From contig NZ_CP138214.1 in NCBI RefSeq assembly GCF_034043515.1, positions 1,612,001 through 1,676,000 on the forward strand: a stretch of 64,000 nucleotides of DNA, given 5' to 3'. The DNA is from Pseudomonas sp. MUP55 (GTDB lineage Bacteria; Pseudomonadota; Gammaproteobacteria; Pseudomonadales; Pseudomonadaceae). Position 1 is the stretch's first letter, and each line of letters begins with the position of its first letter. Under the pieces are notes generated by a model that worked only from the letters and a program-made list of their open reading frames with translations, had not been told where the DNA came from and did not search any database. The position numbers and the translations under genes are program-made. Positions 25,526 to 34,648 of this stretch are shown here, in pieces.

Positions 25526-26959
25526 TTAGCTCATCATCCCTTTCACCAGGCGTTCCTGCTCGATCAGCTCACGCTGGCGCGCATCGATTCGCGAGGACAA
25601 CGGAAAATTATTGCCGGCGCGGCGCTTGGCAAAATCCAACTGCTGAATGGCCTGCTGGAAGTCGCCCACCAGGGCGAAATATTCGGCGCGTGCCTGGTGC
25701 AGTCCAATGATATTGCCCGACAAACCGCGCGTTTCGGCGACCTGATACCACACGTCCGGATCGTCCGGCCGAGACTTGAGCAAGCCATCCAGGGCTTTTT
25801 CCGCATCAGCCGTGCGGTTCTGCTTCAGCAACAAGTCTACGCGGACCTGGTTCAGCGGGTAGTTGCTCGGATACTGGGTAAGCATGCGGTCGGTGCGTTG
25901 TTGTGCGTCCGGCATGCGATTGCTGGTGATATCCAGCTCGATCTGCGCCAGGTTGTAGGTAATGTCGTTGGGCGCTTTGGCCAGCAAAGGCGCCAGGCTT
26001 TCCCGCGCTTCCTTGAGCTGGGTGCCCTTGATCTGGGCGATGGCCAAGCCATAGCGCGCCACATCGTTCTTCGGATTCTCGTCCAGCTGTGCCTGGAACC
26101 GTTTGGCGGCGAGGCCTGGCGTGTCTTCGTACTTCAGCTGCACCCGCGCGCGGATCAGTTGATAGCGCAAGCTGTCTTCCTTTCCACCGGGTTTGGCCTG
26201 CTCCGCGCGGTTGCGGGTGTCGGCGATCCGCGATTCTGTCACCGGGTGCGTCAAAAGGAATTCCGGTGGCTTGGCGTCGAAGCGATACTGGCGCATCAGG
26301 CGCTCGAACATGGTGGGCATGGAGCGTGGGTCGTAGCCGGCTTTCTCCAGGTTGAGGATGCCGATACGATCGGCTTCCTGTTCGTTCTGCCGGGAAAAGC
26401 GACGTTGCTCCTGGATCGCGGCGGCCTGGGAGCCGGCAATCGCGGCAATGCCCGCATCGCCAGCACCGGCTGCGGCAGCAATGATGCCGCCGAGCAGGGC
26501 CGCCATCATGGGGATCTGCATGCGCGACTGCGCTTCCACGCCTCGGGCAAAGTGACGCTGGGATAAGTGCGCCAACTCGTGGGCCAGCACCGATGCGTAT
26601 TCGCCTTCGGTCTGGGCATTGAGGAACAGCCCACCATTGACCCCGACGATCCCGCCGGGTGCCGCGAAGGCGTTGAGCTGAGGGCTGTTGATCAGAATGA
26701 ATTCCAGGCGCCGGTCATTGACCTGGCTGGTCTCCACCAGCTTGTACACGCTGGTTTCGACGTAATCCTTGAGCTGCGGGTCATTGAGCTGCGAGACCTG
26801 GCCCCGCAGGTAGGCCAGCCACGCGCGGCCCAGTTGGTATTCCTGTTGAGGCGAGACAATGGCAGAACTGGCGTCGCCGAGTGACGGCAGCTCGTCAGCG
26901 AAGGCCGGGGAGGCCAGCAGGCAGGCCAGCGTCAGCAGGGTAGGGCGCAAAAAATTCAT
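25526..26959 (-). CDS. M48 metalloprotease with TPR repeats (BepA/YfgC-like)
   Basis: The 477-aa precursor has a signal peptide (cleaved near SPAFA), a zinc site HELAH at residues 127-131 with a downstream glutamate ligand in QNEQEADRIGI, and a C-terminal half of tetratricopeptide repeats. This is the BepA layout: a periplasmic chaperone-protease that aids or removes stalled LptD and Bam substrates. The gene ends close to the mucD terminator, and its neighbourhood with envelope-stress genes fits, though it is probably transcribed separately. Confidence 0.9.
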   Translation of the reverse strand: MNFLRPTLLTLACLLASPAFADELPSLGDASSAIVSPQQEYQLGRAWLAYLRGQVSQLNDPQLKDYVETSVYKLVETSQVNDRRLEFILINSPQLNAFAAPGGIVGVNGGLFLNAQTEGEYASVLAHELAHLSQRHFARGVEAQSRMQIPMMAALLGGIIAAAAGAGDAGIAAIAGSQAAAIQEQRRFSRQNEQEADRIGILNLEKAGYDPRSMPTMFERLMRQYRFDAKPPEFLLTHPVTESRIADTRNRAEQAKPGGKEDSLRYQLIRARVQLKYEDTPGLAAKRFQAQLDENPKNDVARYGLAIAQIKGTQLKEARESLAPLLAKAPNDITYNLAQIELDITSNRMPDAQQRTDRMLTQYPSNYPLNQVRVDLLLKQNRTADAEKALDGLLKSRPDDPDVWYQVAETRGLSGNIIGLHQARAEYFALVGDFQQAIQQLDFAKRRAGNNFPLSSRIDARQRELIEQERLVKGMMS

Positions 26960-27054
26960 GCACGAAGCCTTTCGACAAAGAGCTTACTGTAGCCGGACAC
27001 TGAGCTTCGGACCAGATATTCTAAGCAGCTCAAATGTTTGCCTGGAGTAACACC

Positions 27055-27294
27055 ATGACCGACGCTGTAGCCTTTGACGCCGAACTCGATGCCAGCGGCC
27101 TCAACTGTCCGTTGCCCTTGCTCAAGGCCAAGCTGGAGCTCAATCGACTGGCCAGTGGCGCCGTACTCAAGGTGATCGCCACCGACGCAGGCTCCCAGCG
27201 CGACTTTAGGACCTTCGCCAAGCTGGCGGGCCATACGCTGGTCCAGGAAGACGAGGCAGCAGGTGTGTACCGTTACTGGTTACGCAAGGCCTGA
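27055..27294 (+). CDS. TusA-family sulfur carrier protein
   Basis: The 79-aa protein has the TusA fold with the conserved CPxPL motif (LDASGLNCPLPLLKAK), whose Cys carries persulfide sulfur. The start at 27055 follows GGAG; an upstream ATG at 27034 has none. Family members act in tRNA thiolation, molybdenum-cofactor synthesis or sulfur relay; which applies here is not decided by context. It is divergent from the M48 protease. Confidence 0.85.
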   Translation: MTDAVAFDAELDASGLNCPLPLLKAKLELNRLASGAVLKVIATDAGSQRDFRTFAKLAGHTLVQEDEAAGVYRYWLRKA

Positions 27295-27305
27295 TGCCCG
27301 GTAGG

Positions 27306-27779
27306 TCAGGCCTTGTTCAGTGCCTGTGCCGCCGCCAGAACCGCGTCCACATGCCCGGGCACTTTCACGCCGCGCCATTCCTGACGCAGCACGCCTTCAC
27401 TGTCGATCAGAAAGGTGCTGCGATCCACACCCAGGTATTCCTTGCCGTATAGCTTCTTCAGCTTGATCACATCAAACAACTGGCATACCGCCTCGTCCTT
27501 GTCGCTGATCAGCTCGAACGGGAACGCCTGCTTGCCCTTGAAGTTTTCGTGGGACTTCACGCTGTCGCGCGACACGCCAAACACTTCGGTATTGGCAGCC
27601 TTGAATGCGGCGTATTGATCACGAAAACCTTGACCCTCGGTGGTGCAACCCGGGGTGCTGTCCTTGGGGTAGAAATAGATCACCACTTGCTTGCCCTTGA
27701 GGGCGGCAAGGCTGAAGGTCTGGCCGCTGGTGGCCTGGGCTTCGAAATCGGCTACGGGTGTGTCGATGGCTACCGGCAT
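27306..27779 (-). CDS. bcp: Thiol peroxidase Bcp (peroxiredoxin Q)
   Basis: The 157-aa peroxiredoxin reduces peroxides through C45 in the motif DSTPGCTTE. Position 50, which is the resolving cysteine in E. coli Bcp (CxxxxC), is Gln here (PGCTTEGQGF), so it is probably a one-Cys or otherwise atypical enzyme. It lies 9 bases downstream of gcvR on the same strand, the common gcvR-bcp pair. Confidence 0.93.
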   Translation of the reverse strand: MPVAIDTPVADFEAQATSGQTFSLAALKGKQVVIYFYPKDSTPGCTTEGQGFRDQYAAFKAANTEVFGVSRDSVKSHENFKGKQAFPFELISDKDEAVCQLFDVIKLKKLYGKEYLGVDRSTFLIDSEGVLRQEWRGVKVPGHVDAVLAAAQALNKA

Positions 27780-27788
27780 GGTATGTCC

Positions 27789-28349
27789 TTACATGGGGTT
27801 CTGTGGGCGCCAAGGCTCGATCAGGGCGTCAAGGTTCAGGGCGTCGGCGAAATCCAGGAACTGGTCGCGCAACCAACTGATCTGCACGCCGGCCGGCAAG
27901 GTCACGGTGAAGGTGGCATTGAGCATGGTGCCGCCGGTTTGTGGCGCCTGGTAGGTGTCGCAGGTGAGGTTCTCCAACTCGACGTTGTGGTCGATAAAGA
28001 ACTGGCACAGCTCGTTGACGATGTCCGAGCGATAGGCCGAGCTGACATAGGCCACATAAGGCAAGGCCTGTGGGCGATTTTCCAGGGCGGCGCTGCGTAC
28101 CACGTTAACGGTGAAATTGTGCTTCTTGGCCAGGCCCGGCAGGCCGGTCTCCAGGCGTGCGAGGGCGTCCCAGCTGCCGGAAATCTGCAGCACCAGCGCA
28201 CTGCACTCGCCATGGCGGGTCAGGCGGGAGGTCACCACGGCGCAGCGGTTTTCATGGCTGGCGCGGCACAGGACGTTGGTCAGCTCCATGGGGTTGGCGC
28301 CGAGGGCACTGATAACAAGGAATTGTTCGCGAACTGTGGGGGTGGACAT
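27789..28349 (-). CDS. gcvR: Glycine cleavage system transcriptional repressor GcvR
   Basis: The 186-aa protein consists of two ACT domains (about 7-80 and 95-170) and no DNA-binding domain. In E. coli GcvR controls GcvA by glycine-dependent protein contact. It is divergent from dapA and upstream of bcp, a well-conserved pseudomonad arrangement. Confidence 0.88.
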   Translation of the reverse strand: MSTPTVREQFLVISALGANPMELTNVLCRASHENRCAVVTSRLTRHGECSALVLQISGSWDALARLETGLPGLAKKHNFTVNVVRSAALENRPQALPYVAYVSSAYRSDIVNELCQFFIDHNVELENLTCDTYQAPQTGGTMLNATFTVTLPAGVQISWLRDQFLDFADALNLDALIEPWRPQNPM

Positions 28350-28611
28350 GCAGCCTTCCTAAAGCGATGAGCGGTCGATACCGTCAGAGCTGTATCGATC
28401 AAAGGATCAAGGGTAGCGAAAACCATCGCCAAGGGCTAGGAGGTGGCGTTTTCATTACGTGAACGAACTGCTTGAAGGGGGGCTTTGGCCCAATGATGGC
28501 ATTGCCCGTCGTTTAGTTGCGCCAGAACGCATCCTCGCACGGTACTTCGCTTGTACAAGCATCTTGGCGCCAGTACCATTACGGCTCTCTTTTTCCGGCA
28601 GGAGCGGTTGC

Positions 28612-29490
28612 ATGATTGCGGGCAGTATGGTGGCACTGGTCACACCCATGGATGCACAAGGTCATCTCGACTGGGACAGCCTGGGCAAACTGGTGGACTT
28701 CCACCTGCAAGAAGGCACCAACGCCATCGTGGCGGTCGGCACCACAGGTGAATCGGCCACCCTCGATGTGGAAGAACACATCCAGGTGATCGAGTTCGTG
28801 GTCAAGCGCGTTGCGGGCCGCATCGCCGTGATCGCCGGTACCGGCGCCAACTCGACGCGTGAAGCGATCGAACTGACCCGCAATGCCAAGAAGGCCGGCG
28901 CCGATGCCTGCCTGCTGGTGACGCCGTACTACAACAAGCCGACTCAGGAAGGCCTGTACCAGCACTTTCGCACCATTGCCGAAGCTGTCGACATCCCGCA
29001 GATCCTCTACAACGTACCCGGCCGCACCGCGTGCGACATGAAAGCCGAGACGGTGATCCGCCTGTCTACCGTGCCGAACATCATCGGTATCAAGGAAGCC
29101 ACCGGCGACCTGCAGCGCGCCAAGGACATCCTGGCCGGCGTGAGCAGCGATTTCCTGTTGTATTCCGGTGACGACGCCACTGCAGTGGAACTGATCCTGC
29201 TGGGTGGCAAGGGCAACATTTCCGTGACCGCCAACGTTGCCCCGCGCGCCATGAGCGAAATGTGCGCCGCCGCCATTGCCGGTGACGCCGCGACCGCGCG
29301 TGCGATCCACGAGAAGCTCATGCCGCTCAACAAGACACTGTTTATCGAATCCAACCCTATTCCCGTGAAGTGGGCGCTATTTGAGATGGGCCTGATGCCG
29401 GACGGTATCCGTCTGCCGCTCACCCGGCTCAGCGAAGCCTGTCACGAACCGCTGCGACAGGCCCTGCGCCAGTCCGGCGTCCTGGTTTAA
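28612..29490 (+). CDS. dapA: 4-hydroxy-tetrahydrodipicolinate synthase DapA
   Basis: The 292-aa enzyme condenses pyruvate with aspartate semialdehyde, the first committed step to diaminopimelate and lysine. Catalytic residues fall at the same numbers as in E. coli: Schiff-base K161 (GIKEATGD), Y133 (LYNVPGR), T44 and Y107. The ATG at 28612 follows GGAG; the longer frame to 28459 has no ribosome site and adds an unrelated leader. bamC follows 17 bases later. Confidence 0.96.
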   Translation: MIAGSMVALVTPMDAQGHLDWDSLGKLVDFHLQEGTNAIVAVGTTGESATLDVEEHIQVIEFVVKRVAGRIAVIAGTGANSTREAIELTRNAKKAGADACLLVTPYYNKPTQEGLYQHFRTIAEAVDIPQILYNVPGRTACDMKAETVIRLSTVPNIIGIKEATGDLQRAKDILAGVSSDFLLYSGDDATAVELILLGGKGNISVTANVAPRAMSEMCAAAIAGDAATARAIHEKLMPLNKTLFIESNPIPVKWALFEMGLMPDGIRLPLTRLSEACHEPLRQALRQSGVLV

Positions 29491-29507
29491 TTGAGGAAGC
29501 ACTACGC

Positions 29508-30623
29508 ATGAAGCGATTGGCCGGACTTTCCGCACTTGCCTTGATTATCTCCAGCACCAGTGGCTGCGGTTGGGTATGGGGCCCGGAGGGCTACTTCCGT
29601 GACCGCGGCAGCGATTACCTGGAAGCGCAAGCAACCAAACCCATGCAACTGCCGCCTGACGTGAGCGTCGCCAAGCGCCTCGACCCGTTGCTGCCGATTC
29701 CGCGCAATGTCGCCGACGACACCGTCAAGGGTGAGTACGTGGTGCCACGCCCGCAGCCGATCACGGCGGTGGCCGATGCCAGCGACTACAGCCTGCAAAA
29801 GAGCGGCGACAATCGCTGGATCGTGGCTCAGCGTCCACCCGCCGAAGTCTGGCCGGTGGCCGTGCAGTTCTTCCAGGACAACGGTTTCCGTCTCGACCAG
29901 CAGCGTCCGCAGACCGGTGAGTTCACCACAGCCTGGCAACACGGCAGCGAGCTGTCCGCCAACATGGCCCAGCGTCTGCAGGCCAGTGGTGTAGCCGCCG
30001 ATAACGAAGCCCGCGTGCGTGTACGCATCGAGCCTGGCGTGCAACGCAATACCAGTGAAGTCTATGTGGTCAGCGCCGAGCGTCCCGCCGGCAGCACCGC
30101 CAACGTCGACTTCACCAACCGCTCGGTCAATACCGGCGTCGACGCCGCGCTGGTCGACGAGATGCTGGCCAGCATGAGCCGCATCTCCGAGAAGGGCGGC
30201 TCGGTTTCCCTGCTCGCCGCACGTGATTACGACACCCCTAGCCGCGTCAGCCTCACCGAAGACGGCAGCGGCAACGTGGTGCTGAACCTGGGTGAAGACC
30301 TGGATCGCGCCTGGGCCAGCGTAGGTCGCGCGTTGGAGCAGGGCCCTTGGCGCGTTGAGGACATCAACCGCAGCCTGGGCCTGTACTACATCAACGTGGC
30401 TGAAAAGGCCGAGAAAAAAGACGACGAGCCAGGTTTCTTCGGCAAATTGTTCGGCAGCCAGCCGACCAAGGAAGAAGTTGAGACCCGCGCCGAGCGTTAC
30501 CAGGTTCGTTTGAGCAAGGTCGGCGAGAGCGTGCAAGTCACCGTCGAGAAGAACATCAACACCGTCGCGCCAGCTGAAACAGCGCGCAAAGTGTTGGGCG
30601 TGATTCAGGACAACCTGGGCTGA
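29508..30623 (+). CDS. bamC: Outer-membrane assembly lipoprotein BamC
   Basis: The 371-aa precursor begins with a lipoprotein signal ending in STSGC, so the mature Cys is lipidated. An unstructured BamD-binding segment follows, then two helix-grip domains. It is a non-essential part of the Bam complex. dapA-bamC adjacency is conserved in gamma-proteobacteria and the length fits. Confidence 0.93.
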   Translation: MKRLAGLSALALIISSTSGCGWVWGPEGYFRDRGSDYLEAQATKPMQLPPDVSVAKRLDPLLPIPRNVADDTVKGEYVVPRPQPITAVADASDYSLQKSGDNRWIVAQRPPAEVWPVAVQFFQDNGFRLDQQRPQTGEFTTAWQHGSELSANMAQRLQASGVAADNEARVRVRIEPGVQRNTSEVYVVSAERPAGSTANVDFTNRSVNTGVDAALVDEMLASMSRISEKGGSVSLLAARDYDTPSRVSLTEDGSGNVVLNLGEDLDRAWASVGRALEQGPWRVEDINRSLGLYYINVAEKAEKKDDEPGFFGKLFGSQPTKEEVETRAERYQVRLSKVGESVQVTVEKNINTVAPAETARKVLGVIQDNLG

Positions 30624-30627
30624 TCCG

Positions 30628-31386
30628 ATGCGTTTTGCTGTTCTCGGTAGCGGTAGCCAAGGGAACGGCACGCTGGTCGCCCACGACGATACGTACGTAC
30701 TGGTGGATTGTGGTTTCTCGTTAAGAGAAACCGAGCGGCGCCTGCTGCGCCTGGGGGTTCACCCTGCGCAGCTGAGCGCGATTCTGGTGACCCACGAACA
30801 TGCCGATCACGTGCATGGCGTGGGTTTGCTGTCTCGGCGCTACAATCTTCCGGTGTACTTGAGTCGCGGCACGTTGCGCGGGATGCGCAAACCCATTGAA
30901 CCCGCAGGTTTCCTGGCCGGTGGCGAGCAACTGCAGATCGGTGCCCTTAGCATCAATGTTGTCGCGGTGGCTCACGACGCTCAGGAACCCACGCAATATG
31001 TATTCAGTGGTGGCGAGCGGCGCTTGGGTGTACTCACTGACCTCGGGTCCTACTGTGCCAAAGTGCTGGACGGTTACCGCGACCTCGATGCCTTGATGAT
31101 CGAGTCCAATCACTGCCGAGACCTGCTGGCTCGCGGTCATTACCCCTACTTTCTCAAGCAGCGGGTGGGTGGCGAGCTGGGACATTTGAACAACCACCAG
31201 GCGGCGTACCTGGTGTATGAGTTGGGCTGGCAAGACCTGCAACACCTGGTCCTGGCCCACCTGAGCAGCAAGAACAACCTGCCGACGCTTGCCCGGCAAT
31301 GTTTTGTCGACACCCTAGGGTGCGACCCGGACTGGCTGCAACTGGCCGATCAAGATTCAGGGCTCGACTGGCGACACATCGCCTAG
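30628..31386 (+). CDS. MBL-fold metallo-hydrolase (YycJ-like)
   Basis: The 252-aa protein has the complete metallo-beta-lactamase metal motif HEHADH (TH-E-H-A-D-H-V-H-G) plus later metal ligands (IESNH). Its length and the N-terminal GSGSQGNGTLV match the YycJ group of predicted phosphodiesterases or nucleases. Substrate is unknown. It lies 4 bases after bamC and 27 before purC, within the dapA-purC gene string. Confidence 0.85.
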   Translation: MRFAVLGSGSQGNGTLVAHDDTYVLVDCGFSLRETERRLLRLGVHPAQLSAILVTHEHADHVHGVGLLSRRYNLPVYLSRGTLRGMRKPIEPAGFLAGGEQLQIGALSINVVAVAHDAQEPTQYVFSGGERRLGVLTDLGSYCAKVLDGYRDLDALMIESNHCRDLLARGHYPYFLKQRVGGELGHLNNHQAAYLVYELGWQDLQHLVLAHLSSKNNLPTLARQCFVDTLGCDPDWLQLADQDSGLDWRHIA

Positions 31387-31413
31387 CCCACCTCACTCAA
31401 AGCGGAGCCCATC

Positions 31414-32127
31414 ATGGAAAAACGTGAAGAACTCTACCGCGGCAAAGCCAAGTCGGTGTACAAGACCGACGACGCCAACCGCCTGATCCTGCTGTTTCGC
31501 AACGACACCTCGGCGTTCGACGGCAAGCGCATCGAACAACTTGATCGCAAGGGCATGGTGAACAACAAGTTCAACGCCTTCATCATGCAGAAGCTCGAAG
31601 AGGCCGGTATTCCGACTCAATTCGACAAACTGCTGGGCGACAACGAGTGCCTGGTCAAGAAGCTCGACATGATCCCGGTCGAATGCGTCGTGCGTAACTA
31701 CGCTGCCGGCAGCCTGGTCAAGCGCCTGGGCGTGGAGGAGGGCCTCAAGCTCAATCCTTACACGTTCGAACTGTTTCTGAAGGACGACGCCAAGGGCGAC
31801 CCGTTCATCAACGAATCCCACGTCGTGGCCTTCGGCTGGGGCACCGCTGAACAGCTGGCGCGCATGAAAGAGTTGTCCCTCAAGGTCAACGACGTGCTGA
31901 GCAAGCTGTTCGACGATGCCGGCCTTCTGCTGGTGGACTTCAAGCTCGAATTCGGCGTTTTCCACGACGGCTCCATCGTCCTGGGCGACGAGTTCAGCCC
32001 AGACGGCTGCCGCCTGTGGGACAAGGACACCAAGAAGAAGATGGACAAGGACCGCTTCCGCCAGGGCCTCGGTGATGTCATCGAAGCCTACGAAGAAGTC
32101 GCCAATCGTCTCGGCGTACCGCTGTAA
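31414..32127 (+). CDS. purC: Phosphoribosylaminoimidazole-succinocarboxamide synthase PurC
   Basis: The 237-aa SAICAR synthetase joins CAIR and aspartate with ATP in purine synthesis. The glycine-poor N-terminal ATP loop ([13 protein letters not shown]) and the signature [11 protein letters not shown] followed by [14 protein letters not shown] are present. It ends the dapA-bamC-MBL-purC run. Confidence 0.96.
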   Translation: MEKREELYRGKAKSVYKTDDANRLILLFRNDTSAFDGKRIEQLDRKGMVNNKFNAFIMQKLEEAGIPTQFDKLLGDNECLVKKLDMIPVECVVRNYAAGSLVKRLGVEEGLKLNPYTFELFLKDDAKGDPFINESHVVAFGWGTAEQLARMKELSLKVNDVLSKLFDDAGLLLVDFKLEFGVFHDGSIVLGDEFSPDGCRLWDKDTKKKMDKDRFRQGLGDVIEAYEEVANRLGVPL

Positions 32128-32172
32128 TCGACGCAAGCATCTGATAGCACGGAAAAAAACCGCTTCGGCGCT

Positions 32173-32200
32173 TTGCATCCACGAACCATGCTGTTATGAT
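32173..32200 (+). promoter_or_regulatory. Sigma-70 promoter of tRNA-Ser
   Basis: TTGCAT, a 16-base spacer and TATGAT are followed by a GC-rich discriminator (GCGCGCC), typical of stringently controlled stable-RNA promoters, about 10 bases before the tRNA. Confidence 0.65.
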
Positions 32201-32210
32201 GCGCGCCGTT

Positions 32211-32300
32211 GGAGAGATGCCAGAGTGGCCGAATGGGACGGATTCGAAATCCGTTGTACCTTCACCGGTACCTAGGGTTCGAATCCCTATCTCTCCGCCA
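32211..32300 (+). tRNA. tRNA-Ser (anticodon CGA)
   Basis: The 90-base gene folds as a class II tRNA. GGAGAGA pairs with TCTCTCC; the anticodon arm is GGATT-CGA-AATCC with the loop TTCGAAA; a long variable arm and a GGTTCGAATCC T-arm follow; the CCA end is encoded. The CGA anticodon reads UCG codons. Confidence 0.96.
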
Positions 32301-32312
32301 TTATTTATAAAC

Positions 32313-32350
32313 GAAAACCCCCAATAGCTTGGATGTTATTGGGGGTTTTT
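32313..32350 (+). terminator. Terminator of tRNA-Ser
   Basis: AAAACCCCCAATA pairs with TATTGGGGGTTTTT around a GCTTGGATGT-type loop, directly after the tRNA and before mntA. Confidence 0.85.
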
Positions 32351-32421
32351 GTTTTTGTAGCAGAAATACCCGGGTGAATTCTGCTACGGTCGTCATTACC
32401 TGATGGCAGTGCGGGTCGGTC

Positions 32422-32817
32422 ATGAATTTTGAAAAAGTGCTCACGCATTTGCAGGCGAATCTTGCGGGGCTGTTGGCTGTTTACGTCTTTGGCAGCCGAG
32501 TCACGGGCGAGGCGAATGCTGACAGCGATCTCGACGTGGCTGTGCTGATTGAAGGGAGCATCGACCCCCTACAATTGTGGCGTTTATCCGGAGAGCTGGC
32601 GGATATCGTCAAAGCCCCTGTTGACCTGCTGGACTTGCGTGCGGCTTCGACGGTCATGCAATACCAGGTTATAACCACGGGGCGTCGACTCTGGAGTAAA
32701 GACAGCCAGGCCGGTGTATTCGAAAGTTATATTCTCAGCGAGAAGACTGCGCTGGATTCTGCCAGGGCTGGGCTGCTAGTCGACATTCATAAGGACGGGA
32801 CGGTATATGGTCGATGA
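32422..32817 (+). CDS. mntA: MntA-type antitoxin nucleotidyltransferase
   Basis: The 131-aa protein has the minimal nucleotidyltransferase motif G-S-x10-D-x-D (G24, S25, D36, D38). MntA antitoxins neutralise the partner HEPN toxin by transferring AMP units to its active-site tyrosine. It overlaps the toxin gene by 11 bases, as expected for this type VII toxin-antitoxin pair. It starts 120 bases after tRNA-Ser. The family is clear; activity in this strain is inference. Confidence 0.88.
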   Translation: MNFEKVLTHLQANLAGLLAVYVFGSRVTGEANADSDLDVAVLIEGSIDPLQLWRLSGELADIVKAPVDLLDLRAASTVMQYQVITTGRRLWSKDSQAGVFESYILSEKTALDSARAGLLVDIHKDGTVYGR

Positions 32818-33247
32818 TGTGCTCATTAACAAGGCGGCCAGTATCGAGCGTTGCGTCGCTCGTGCTCGCGAGGAATACGAAAAGGATCCCGCCAGTTTTG
32901 CCACCGATTTTACTCGTCAGGATGCGGCCATCCTGAACATTCAGCGCGCCTGTGAAGCCGCTCTGGACATGGGGCAGCATCTTATCCGCCGCGAGCGCCT
33001 TGGCGTTCCCCAGGGAGCTCGTGATGTGTTCGAGCTGCTGGCACAGGGCGGATGGGTGAACCCTTCCTTGTTGACCAATCTGAAAAATATGGTCGGTTTC
33101 CGCAATATCGCAGTGCATGAGTATCAAACGCTGCAGCTGCCGATCACGGTTGCGATCATTACCAAACACCTGGGCGACTTTCTGGCCTTCAGCTCACAAG
33201 TTTTAACCAGGGACTCTGGCCAGCCAGGCGCTTCAAAAGCTCCTTGA
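32807..33247 (+). CDS. hepT: HepT-type HEPN ribonuclease toxin
   Basis: The 146-aa protein is a HEPN (DUF86) toxin with the catalytic R-x4-H-x-Y motif intact at R99, H104 and Y106. HepT cleaves RNA, and AMPylation of the motif tyrosine by MntA inactivates it. The start lies inside mntA. After its stop there is a non-coding stretch and a terminator shared with the convergent MFS gene. Confidence 0.9.
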   Translation: MVDDVLINKAASIERCVARAREEYEKDPASFATDFTRQDAAILNIQRACEAALDMGQHLIRRERLGVPQGARDVFELLAQGGWVNPSLLTNLKNMVGFRNIAVHEYQTLQLPITVAIITKHLGDFLAFSSQVLTRDSGQPGASKAP

Positions 33248-33369
33248 AGTACGTCGCCACATCAGCGACCTTTTCACGTTAGCCGAGGGCGTTACGCGCA
33301 CCAGCGTCGCTACGGGAATTCTGGTTGCCGGGCTTTTCAAGCGGTTCAGTCATCTCCCGCACCCGAAAA

Positions 33370-33405
33370 AAAAGCCTGCTGAACTCAACGCTCAGCAGGC
33401 CTTTT
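33370..33405. terminator. Bidirectional terminator between hepT and the MFS gene
   Basis: AAAGCCTGCTGA pairs with TCAGCAGGCCTTT, with A- and T-tracts outside both arms, so it can terminate both convergent transcripts. Confidence 0.85.
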
Positions 33406-33421
33406 TGCGCATCTAACCCGA

Positions 33422-34648
33422 TCAGGCAGGCTGCGCCACCAGGCTATTACTGACCTTGCGGCCCAATACCAGCACGGTGGCAAAACCACATCCCACCAAC
33501 ACCGTCGCCAGGCTCAACAACACCGAGCTACCCATCTGATCGACAATGCGCCCACCAAAGAACGAGCCCAGGGCGATGATCACCTGAAACAGCGCCACAA
33601 ACAGTGGCATGCCCCGTTCTACATCCTTGGGCGCCACGACAAACATCCAGATGCTGGCGCAGGCGGGGAAAGCGCCGAAGGCGAAGCCCCAGAGGGCGAT
33701 CAGCATCGCTGCGCCGGTCATGCCGGTGGCGAAGTAGGGGAACAGCGCAGTGCTGGTGCCGATCATCAGTGCAACCAGCAGCAGGGTATTGCGTACGCTG
33801 CGGTTGGCGGCGAAGCCGGCGAAGATATTACCCATCACGCCCGCCACGCCATACAACAGCAACAGCGAACCAATGGTTGGTCCGTCAAAGCCTGAACTGT
33901 GTTTGAAAAACGGCGCGACATAGGTGTACGCGGCAAAGTGGGCCAGGCCGATCAGCAAGACGGCGATCAACCCGACCCGAGCTTGTGGATTGATAAACAG
34001 GGCCGGCAGGTCGCGAACCTGAATGGCTTTTTCCGGGGTGAGTCGGGGCAGCAGGAAGACCTGCGCCAGCAGCACCGGAATACCCACCAGCGCGGTGACC
34101 AGAAAGGTCATGCGCCAGCCCATCAGGCCACTGAGCCAGGTACCCACAGGCACGCCCAATACGGTGGCGAGGGTCACGCCCATCATGATGATCGAAGTGG
34201 CTTTCGCAACCCCCACGCCTTTGGGCGCCAGTCGCCCGCTGAGCGCGATGGCCGTCGCCCAGAAGCCACCAATGCTGATGCCGAGCAAGACGCGGCCGAA
34301 CAGCAGCAGGCTGAAATCACTGGCGAAGGCCACCACCGAGTTGGCGATGATCATCACCAGCGTCAGACCGATCAGCAAATAGCGACGGTCCATCGCGCCG
34401 ATGCTCACCGACAGGAACGGCGCAGCGAGGGCGGCCATGATACCGGGCAGTGTCACCATCAGGCCCGCGTGACCGGCGCTGATACCCAGGTCGCTGGCGA
34501 CGTCATTGAGCACGCCCACCGGGAGAAATTCGCTGGTCACCAGGGCAAAAGCGCCCACGGCGACCGAAAGAATCGCCAGCCACTGCTGTTTGACGCTTTG
34601 TTGATTATGTTCGGGAAGCCCGCTAGGGGCCTGGCTCGCGCTTGGCAT
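33422..34648 (-). CDS. MFS transporter, SotB/AraJ-like (DHA1)
   Basis: The 408-aa protein has 12 predicted TM helices and the family opening WLAILSVAVGAFALVTSEFLPVGVL typical of sugar/drug efflux transporters of the AraJ-SotB group. The start at 34648 is chosen because the protein then begins with a short hydrophilic leader before TM1; the open frame extends to 34798, but that extension has a weak TTG start and no ribosome site. The natural substrate is unknown. It is flanked by two toxin-antitoxin modules. Confidence 0.83.
   Translation of the reverse strand: MPSASQAPSGLPEHNQQSVKQQWLAILSVAVGAFALVTSEFLPVGVLNDVASDLGISAGHAGLMVTLPGIMAALAAPFLSVSIGAMDRRYLLIGLTLVMIIANSVVAFASDFSLLLFGRVLLGISIGGFWATAIALSGRLAPKGVGVAKATSIIMMGVTLATVLGVPVGTWLSGLMGWRMTFLVTALVGIPVLLAQVFLLPRLTPEKAIQVRDLPALFINPQARVGLIAVLLIGLAHFAAYTYVAPFFKHSSGFDGPTIGSLLLLYGVAGVMGNIFAGFAANRSVRNTLLLVALMIGTSTALFPYFATGMTGAAMLIALWGFAFGAFPACASIWMFVVAPKDVERGMPLFVALFQVIIALGSFFGGRIVDQMGSSVLLSLATVLVGCGFATVLVLGRKVSNSLVAQPA

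Noticed and set aside
32211..33416. Integrative element with att sites at tRNA-Ser
   Set aside because: I saw no second copy of the tRNA 3' end and no integrase in the window, so no island boundary is claimed.
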